Shown here piece by piece: positions 7,872 to 12,173 of a stretch of DNA of 12,173 nt. Below the pieces are notes generated by a model. The model had not been told where the DNA came from, searched no databases, and worked only from the letters and a program-made list of their open reading frames with translations. Each line of letters starts with the position of its first letter. Positions within the stretch are counted from its first letter, which is position 1. Location of the stretch: contig JAGOCT010000023.1 of the NCBI GenBank assembly GCA_017998585.1, forward strand, positions 1 through 12,173, read 5' to 3'. Made by a program: the position numbers and the translations under genes. The DNA comes from Candidatus Cloacimonadota bacterium. Lineage in GTDB: Bacteria > Cloacimonadota > Cloacimonadia > Cloacimonadales > WRIO01.

Positions 7872-7897
7872 AAAGGCCGGATTTATCCGGCCTTTTT
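7872..7897 (+). terminator. Rho-independent terminator after ctpA, between converging genes
   Basis: A perfect 9-base stem (AAAGGCCGG at 7872-7880 pairing with CCGGCCTTT at 7887-7895) encloses a six-base loop and runs into TTTTT on the plus strand. It lies 18 bases after the ctpA stop and 17 bases from the end of the minus-strand dehydrogenase gene. It may stop both transcripts; on the minus strand the tail is TTTACTCATTT, which is weaker. Confidence 0.9.
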
Positions 7898-7914
7898 CAA
7901 TTTGTATTTGTGTG

Positions 7915-9009
7915 TTACTTAAACTGATAATAGATATTTTTAATTTGTGTGGTCGATACAGTAAACGGGTTATTAGCCATATTTCTACTTTGAACGACTT
8001 CTAATATTTTATCTTCAATAAAGTCATCATGAATTTTCATATCAAAACTAAAATCCAGAGAATCCAGCCATTTATAAAAATCTTCTTTTGACATACCCAG
8101 ATGCAGGAATAATTCATCTAACTCGTCTTTAATGGCAGGATAATACAGTTCCATGATATATTTCATCACAACTCCATTTGCAAGTCCATGAGATAATCCA
8201 AATTCAGTTGTTAAAGGATATCCGATGGAATGTTGCAAGGTAGTTCCAGAATGAGCGATAACAATGCCACCGTAAAGAGAGGCTTTCATGATTTTTTCTC
8301 TGAGTTTAACATTAGTAGGATGTAAGAGTAAATCTTTTAAATGATGAACTATTAGTTTGATACCATCGTAAATCATAGGATAAATCAGTTGATTTCTACG
8401 ATTGGAATACAAGCCTTCCAGTAAATGACTGAGAGCATCAATGGCAGTATCTCTGGTAACTTTCTGTGATAAACTGATCGTGTATTTTGGATCGACAAAT
8501 GCCACAATTGGAAAAATTAAAGGGTTGGTAAATCCAGCTTTCTTATTTGCCTTCGTATCTGTCAGAACGCTATACTGAGTCACTTCAGATCCAGTACCAG
8601 AGGTGGTAGGAATTGCAACGATCGGATAGCATTTTTCATGTAGTTTCGTATCAAAAAGCTGATCTCCTTCAATATGATTAGCTGCGCCTAAGGCAATCGC
8701 TTTAGCGGCATCAAGCGGACTTCCTCCACCAATTCCGATTACATAATCACATTGACTTTCAATAAAGTATTTAATACCCTGATTGATTGTTTCAATCTTA
8801 GGATTTTCAGTTACTTCGTTATAAATGACAAATTCTCTGTCCAGACGTTCCAGAAGCTTTGTGATATCTTCTTCTGCTCCACAAACCTTTGCCGATTGAC
8901 GACCCGTAACTATCATCGGTTTATGACCCAGATTAAAAATATTATCTCCACTTTGAGCGATGGCATTTTCACCAAAGTAGATATCAACGGGTAAATATAT
9001 TCGATTCAT
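7915..9009 (-). CDS. Iron-containing alcohol dehydrogenase family protein
   Basis: NAD(P)-dependent, metal-containing dehydrogenase of 364 residues that interconverts an alcohol and an aldehyde or ketone; the substrate cannot be read from sequence. The dinucleotide-binding motif GIGGGSPLDAAK lies at 92-103, and PTTSGTGSEVTQYSV at 134-148 is the family hallmark. The four metal ligands are all visible: Asp191 and His195 in IDALSH, His260 in TLQHSIG, and His274 in LSHGLANG. The protein looks intact and is somewhat short for the family (380-390 is common). AGGAG lies five bases before the ATG, inside the end of the upstream GNAT gene, whose stop codon abuts this start. It is the last gene of the minus-strand rsmI unit. 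Confidence 0.9.
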   Translation of the reverse strand: MNRIYLPVDIYFGENAIAQSGDNIFNLGHKPMIVTGRQSAKVCGAEEDITKLLERLDREFVIYNEVTENPKIETINQGIKYFIESQCDYVIGIGGGSPLDAAKAIALGAANHIEGDQLFDTKLHEKCYPIVAIPTTSGTGSEVTQYSVLTDTKANKKAGFTNPLIFPIVAFVDPKYTISLSQKVTRDTAIDALSHLLEGLYSNRRNQLIYPMIYDGIKLIVHHLKDLLLHPTNVKLREKIMKASLYGGIVIAHSGTTLQHSIGYPLTTEFGLSHGLANGVVMKYIMELYYPAIKDELDELFLHLGMSKEDFYKWLDSLDFSFDMKIHDDFIEDKILEVVQSRNMANNPFTVSTTQIKNIYYQFK

Positions 9010-9432
9010 TTAATCTCCTATTTTTCTTCTGATCATGGGTTGGTAATGATCAATAAACGCAAATCCAAATTTTTGATAAAGATGAATGGCTGATTGGTTG
9101 CTTTCATTCACTTCAAGTTTTAACTGTAATTGTTTTTCAGTGGAATAGCGAATAGATTCTGCCATTAACTGATGACCGATTCCTTGATTTTGATAGCCAG
9201 GAAGAACAGCCATGTGATGGAGATATAGTCTTCGGCTATCAGAGGTCAGCCAGCAAGAGCCAATTAAAATTTCACAATGCCAGATGGTAATTAATTTTCC
9301 TTCATGTTGTAGTGTCTTTTCAATCGCTTCATAAGTATCCCCTCGTTGAGGATTTGAGATGCCTGTGATCTCCCAAAGTTGATTGAGTTTATCAAAAATA
9401 GGGCGATCAAAATGTTCAGATATATGTATCAT
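9010..9432 (-). CDS. GNAT family N-acetyltransferase, substrate unknown
   Basis: A single-domain acetyl-CoA-dependent acetyltransferase of 140 residues. The acetyl-CoA loop is PGYQNQGIGHQLM (Q-x-x-G-x-G), preceded by the strand LYLHHMAVLP. The C-terminal half has LEVNESNQSAIHLYQKFGF, the usual beta5-alpha4 block with the Tyr that often acts as general acid. It is not RimI: the C-terminal SPVEDAL block is missing. An ATG one codon earlier at 9435 overlaps the stop of the preceding gene. GGAG is two bases from that ATG and five from the one at 9432, so I chose the latter. The gene is coupled to the flavin-reductase-like gene upstream and abuts the alcohol dehydrogenase gene downstream. Confidence 0.85.
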   Translation of the reverse strand: MIHISEHFDRPIFDKLNQLWEITGISNPQRGDTYEAIEKTLQHEGKLITIWHCEILIGSCWLTSDSRRLYLHHMAVLPGYQNQGIGHQLMAESIRYSTEKQLQLKLEVNESNQSAIHLYQKFGFAFIDHYQPMIRRKIGD

Positions 9433-9908
9433 CATTTCTCCGGATATACAAATAAAGAAGATTTATCCTGGTTTAACCAGCTATACTTTACTTCCCCTAC
9501 AAAGATTGTATGGTCGCCACTTAAAACCTGGGTTATGACTTTACATTCATAAGCCGCTTTAGCTATTTTGATTATGGGTAAACCCAGTTTTCCTTTAAAA
9601 CATTCTAAATTTAGATCCAACAGTTTATCTGTTTCACTGCCTGATTTACTGCCACAATATTTAATCGCTTCACTCATTTCATTTGAAGGAACGATCATAT
9701 TGAACAGTCTGTTTTGTTGCAGACATTCATGTGAATAGCGAGTTGTACCAATAGAAATGGCAAACATAGGTGGAGTAATAGAAGTCCTCATGTACCATTC
9801 AACGGTTATTGGATTTGCTTTTCCATTTTCATCCTGAACTATGATGAGAACAGGTAAGAAAGGTGCTTTTGTGTTTTTTAACACACTTGTAAAATCACTC
9901 AGTTTCAT
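9432..9908 (-). CDS. Flavin reductase-like FMN-binding protein
   Basis: A 158-residue protein with the split-barrel flavin reductase-like fold (flavoredoxin type), expected to bind FMN and perhaps reduce flavin or carry electrons. Characteristic stretches are ANPITVEWYMRTSITPP, then FAISIGTTRYSHE, and FNMIVPSNEMSEAIKYCG with the following SGSETDK. The C-terminal part, with SGDHTIFVGEV, is the usual end of the domain. The electron donor and acceptor cannot be deduced. The start overlaps the rsmI stop by four bases (ATGA), with AGGG just upstream. Its own stop overlaps or touches the GNAT start. The association with an alcohol dehydrogenase two genes downstream hints at redox metabolism, but that is inference. 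Confidence 0.87.
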   Translation of the reverse strand: MKLSDFTSVLKNTKAPFLPVLIIVQDENGKANPITVEWYMRTSITPPMFAISIGTTRYSHECLQQNRLFNMIVPSNEMSEAIKYCGSKSGSETDKLLDLNLECFKGKLGLPIIKIAKAAYECKVITQVLSGDHTIFVGEVKYSWLNQDKSSLFVYPEK

Positions 9909-10735
9909 ACTTCCCTGCCTTTATTGATTAAAAGGTTATAAACGGTTTTTTTTGAAATGCCTAATGTTTCTGATACCAGAGCTGAAACCTCTTTTTTAGA
10001 CAAATCTGCTGAATGTTTTCTAATTTCTTGAATAATATCTTCATCTGTAATCTCTATTTTTGAGGGACGGTTAATAATCAAAACAAATTCACCTTTAATT
10101 TTAATTTCATCTGGATTATCAATGAAAAAAGAGATTCTGTTTCTGTACCAACTTTCAAATTGTTTACTCAATTCTCGTGCAATACAGATATCTCTGTCAC
10201 CTAATATCTCTTTAATAAAGATCAGCGTTTCAATCAATCTGTGTGGAGATTCATAAAGAATGAGAGGCATTTCAGCCTGCATATTCTTTCTTAAAACCTG
10301 CTCGGATTCAGATTTTTTTGAAGGTAAAAAGCCCAGCATGATAAATCGTTCAGAATCAAATCCTGAAGCTGTAACTGCTGGTATCAGTGCTGTAGCCCCA
10401 GGCAAAGGAATGACATTTAAACCTGTATGGATGCATTCTTTAACAATGATGTTGGACGGATCTGATATGCCAGGTGTGCCTGCATCTGATATGATAGCGA
10501 CTGAAAAACCACTTTCTAAAAGAGAAGTAACTTCTTTGATACGTTGTTTTTCATTAAACTTGTGATATGAATGACATGGCGTTGATATGTTGTAATGAGT
10601 CAGTAAGTGCTTTGACGTTCGAGTATCTTCTGCATATATTCTGAAAACACTATTCAGTACTTCAACTGCCCGAAAAGTCATATCCTTGAGATTGCCGATG
10701 GGAGTAGGAACCAGATACAGAGAGCCTTTTTCCAT
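9905..10735 (-). CDS. rsmI: 16S rRNA (cytidine(1402)-2'-O)-methyltransferase
   Basis: SAM-dependent enzyme that 2'-O-methylates C1402 of 16S rRNA at the decoding centre. The 276-residue protein carries the tetrapyrrole-methylase-like fold. Visible motifs, in order, are LYLVPTPIGNLKDMT near the N-terminus, AEDTRTSKHLL, AIISDAGTPGISDPS, PLPGATALIPA, ESPHRL and ARELSKQFE. The short helical C-terminal domain includes SKKEVSALVSETLGISKKTV. The longest frame would start nine codons earlier at 10762, but that ATG has no ribosome binding site. AAGGA lies five bases before the ATG at 10735, and homologues begin near MEKGSLYLVPTP. It heads a coupled minus-strand unit. I see no strong promoter in the gap upstream, where kbl ends with a terminator. 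Confidence 0.95.
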   Translation of the reverse strand: MEKGSLYLVPTPIGNLKDMTFRAVEVLNSVFRIYAEDTRTSKHLLTHYNISTPCHSYHKFNEKQRIKEVTSLLESGFSVAIISDAGTPGISDPSNIIVKECIHTGLNVIPLPGATALIPAVTASGFDSERFIMLGFLPSKKSESEQVLRKNMQAEMPLILYESPHRLIETLIFIKEILGDRDICIARELSKQFESWYRNRISFFIDNPDEIKIKGEFVLIINRPSKIEITDEDIIQEIRKHSADLSKKEVSALVSETLGISKKTVYNLLINKGREV

Positions 10736-10740
10736 TGTTA

Positions 10741-10745
10741 TCCTT
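10741..10745 (-). promoter_or_regulatory. Ribosome binding site deciding the rsmI start
   Basis: On the minus strand AAGGA lies five bases before the ATG at 10735. The upstream in-frame ATG at 10762 is preceded only by AT-rich sequence. Confidence 0.7.
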
Positions 10746-10802
10746 TTTCTTTCTTTAGGCATTTGTTAATCGACTTTTCTGGTCGTTTGATCAATTGAAT
10801 TT

Positions 10803-10837
10803 TAAAAATGAAACAGGGGAACGAGTTTGTTCCCCTG
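10803..10837 (-). terminator. Rho-independent terminator after kbl
   Basis: On the minus strand CAGGGGAAC pairs with GTTCCCCTG (arms at 10829-10837 and 10814-10822) around a six-base loop. TTTCATTTTT follows. It begins 11 bases after the kbl stop. The rest of the gap down to rsmI (10736-10802) shows no convincing promoter, so rsmI may use a weak promoter there or partial read-through. Confidence 0.85.
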
Positions 10838-10848
10838 ATATTGCTAAT

Positions 10849-12036
10849 TTAAATCACTTGTAATTCTTTACCTACTTTGATGAATGCATTGATTGCTTTT
10901 TGGACATCTTCTCTTGAATGAGCAGCTGAGAGCTGTACTCTGATTCTTGCCTTTCCTCTTGGTACTACAGGGAATGCAAAACCGATGACATAAATGCCTT
11001 CTTTTAAGAGCATATCCGCCATTTTAAGAGCTAAAGGTTCATCAAATAGCATTACTGGTACGATTGCAGTATTGCCTGGTTGAAGTTTGAATCCTGCTTT
11101 TTCCATTTCAGTTCTGAAATAATTTGCATTATCCATTACTTTTTCAATGAGTGCTGAAGATTCAGTAAGGATATCAATGACTTTCATAGTAGCGCCTACA
11201 ACAGCAGGTGCAAGCGTATTTGAGAATAAGTATGGTCTTGATCTCTGGCGAAGTAATTCGATGATTTCTTTACGACCTGAAGTACAACCACCATTTGCAC
11301 CACCTAAAGCTTTACCAAAGGTGGTCGTGATAATATCAATTTTACCTAAAAGATTATAGTATTCTGCTGTTCCACGACCAGTTTTACCGATATAGCCGGT
11401 TGCATGGGAATCATCAACCATAACCAGTGCGTCATATTTTTCAGCCAGAGCAACGATTTGATCCAGTTTAGCAATGTCACCGTCCATTGAGAAAACACCG
11501 TCAGTACAAATAAGTCTGTATCTGCAATCCTGAGAATCTTTTAAGCAGCTTTCCAACTCTTCCATATCTGAATGTTTGTATCTAAAACGTTTTGCTTTAC
11601 AAAGTCTGACACCATCAATGATTGAAGCATGATTTAATTCATCAGAAATGATTGCAGAATCTTCACCTAACAGTGGCTCAAACACACCACCATTCGCATC
11701 AAAACAAGCTGCATAAAGAATCGTGTCTTCAGTACCTAAAAATTCTGATACTTTCGCTTCAAGATCTTTGTGGATCTTTTGGGTACCACATATAAAACGA
11801 ACGGATGATAAACCATATCCCCAGTCATTCATAATATCCTGAGCAGCTTTAACTACTTCTGGATGATTGGCTAAACCCAGATAATTGTTTGCACAAAAAT
11901 TAAGTACTTCTTCCCCGGTAGATACTGAAATTTGAGCACTTTGGCTACTGGTAATGATTCTTTCTTTTTTAAATAAACCGTTGTTCTTTAATTCTTCAAA
12001 CAGGTTTTGCAAATCTTCTTTCATTTTGCCGTACAT
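10849..12036 (-). CDS. kbl: 2-amino-3-ketobutyrate CoA ligase (glycine C-acetyltransferase)
   Basis: PLP-dependent enzyme that splits 2-amino-3-ketobutyrate with CoA into glycine and acetyl-CoA, the second step of threonine degradation after threonine dehydrogenase. The 395-residue length is close to the 398 of E. coli. It is a fold-type I alpha-oxoamine synthase. FCANNYLGLANHPEV marks the N-terminus, then GTQKIHKDLE, the DELNHASIIDG block, and VDDSHATGYIGKTGRG. Lys242 in TTTFGKALGGANGG is the PLP Schiff-base lysine. SVRFICGTQ and the C-terminal RGKARIRVQLSAAHS support Kbl rather than BioF or HemA. The frame stays open upstream to the window edge, but GGAGG seven bases before the ATG at 12036 fixes the start. 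tdh is not downstream and may lie beyond the window. Confidence 0.93.
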   Translation of the reverse strand: MYGKMKEDLQNLFEELKNNGLFKKERIITSSQSAQISVSTGEEVLNFCANNYLGLANHPEVVKAAQDIMNDWGYGLSSVRFICGTQKIHKDLEAKVSEFLGTEDTILYAACFDANGGVFEPLLGEDSAIISDELNHASIIDGVRLCKAKRFRYKHSDMEELESCLKDSQDCRYRLICTDGVFSMDGDIAKLDQIVALAEKYDALVMVDDSHATGYIGKTGRGTAEYYNLLGKIDIITTTFGKALGGANGGCTSGRKEIIELLRQRSRPYLFSNTLAPAVVGATMKVIDILTESSALIEKVMDNANYFRTEMEKAGFKLQPGNTAIVPVMLFDEPLALKMADMLLKEGIYVIGFAFPVVPRGKARIRVQLSAAHSREDVQKAINAFIKVGKELQVI

Positions 12037-12043
12037 TCTGAAA

Positions 12044-12048
12044 CCTCC
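12044..12048 (-). promoter_or_regulatory. Ribosome binding site deciding the kbl start
   Basis: On the minus strand GGAGG lies seven bases before the ATG at 12036. It lies inside the longer open frame that could start at 12111, which argues that the longer frame is not the true protein. Confidence 0.75.
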
Positions 12049-12070
12049 ATTATGATGTTTTTTTTTGGAA

Positions 12071-12098
12071 TTTTTATATTGATTAGTAATTTCGTCAA
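12071..12098 (-). promoter_or_regulatory. Candidate promoter for kbl
   Basis: On the minus strand TTGACG (12093-12098) and TAAAAA (12071-12076) are 16 bases apart, matching consensus at five and four of six positions. The predicted start of transcription is near 12064, some 28 bases before the kbl ATG. The region is AT-rich, so a chance match is possible. Confidence 0.35.
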
Positions 12099-12173
12099 GC
12101 ATTTTCTTCATCTTTTTGTGATTTACTTCAAATAAGGATTTGATCAGACAACAGGTGTAAGATTGGATTAAAC

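Noticed and set aside
8752..8994. Plus-strand 80-codon frame opposite the alcohol dehydrogenase gene
   Set aside because: Antisense to the conserved N-terminal domain of the dehydrogenase, with no recognisable motif.
10260..10565. Plus-strand frame of 101 codons opposite rsmI
   Set aside because: Antisense shadow of the conserved rsmI motifs around SDAGTPG and PLPGAT; no independent support.
10771..10797. Small inverted repeat and a TTGATC box upstream of rsmI as a promoter or operator
   Set aside because: The stem is only four to five bases and the matching -10 (GATTAA) fits the consensus at three of six positions, no better than chance in AT-rich sequence.
11147..11359. Plus-strand frame of 70 codons opposite kbl
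   Set aside because: Antisense to the PLP-lysine region of kbl and without any recognisable domain.
12121..12173. Similarity between GTTTAA and GTCTGA words upstream of kbl and the tmk inverted repeat arms
   Set aside because: The two words are separated by about 20 extra bases compared with the tmk arms, so a shared regulator site is not supported.
1..12173. CRISPR array, transposon, prophage, toxin-antitoxin or other defence system
   Set aside because: No direct repeat array, transposase, integrase, phage gene or toxin-like small gene pair is present; every sizeable reading frame outside shadows matches a familiar family.

Overview
The window is an ordinary, tightly packed chromosomal segment of an AT-rich bacterium, with no sign of a mobile, phage or defence region. 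The envelope genes suggest a Gram-negative cell: a LysM lytic transglycosylase of the MltD type and an exported CtpA-type protease with a long C-terminal extension. That protease architecture recalls the Bacteroidota/Fibrobacterota/Cloacimonadota side of the tree. Most starts, however, carry clear Shine-Dalgarno sequences (GGAGG, AGGAG, AAGGA), which is unlike typical Bacteroidota. A Cloacimonadota-like lineage is a reasonable but low-confidence guess.

Left block, plus strand (1-5474): the 3' end of prfB (release factor 2), then uppS, cdsA, an mltD-like transglycosylase, rimI and nadB. Gaps run from a 4-base overlap to 24 bases, so this is very probably one operon. It joins translation termination, the undecaprenyl carrier lipid, CDP-diacylglycerol for phospholipids, murein turnover, ribosomal protein acetylation and the first step of NAD synthesis.

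Middle block, plus strand (5475-7853): a 145-base gap holds a good sigma70-type promoter inside a 14/15-matching inverted repeat. It is followed by tmk (thymidylate kinase) and a ctpA-type S41 protease whose ATG overlaps the tmk stop. A strong hairpin at 7872-7897 ends this unit and separates it from the converging minus-strand unit.

Right block, minus strand (12173 down to 7915): kbl (2-amino-3-ketobutyrate CoA ligase) has its own candidate promoter and a terminator. Then come rsmI (16S rRNA 2'-O-methyltransferase), a flavin-reductase-like FMN protein, a GNAT acetyltransferase and an iron-type alcohol dehydrogenase. The last four overlap by up to 4 bases or abut exactly and look translationally coupled.

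Several starts were moved inward from the longest reading frame because a Shine-Dalgarno sequence sits 5-7 bases before an internal ATG (nadB, tmk, ctpA, GNAT, rsmI, kbl). No gap exceeds 300 bases. I saw no rRNA, tRNA, CRISPR array, insertion sequence or riboswitch. I found no convincing undescribed system; the most useful leads are the inverted-repeat-flanked tmk promoter and the coupled rsmI/flavin reductase/GNAT/alcohol dehydrogenase unit.
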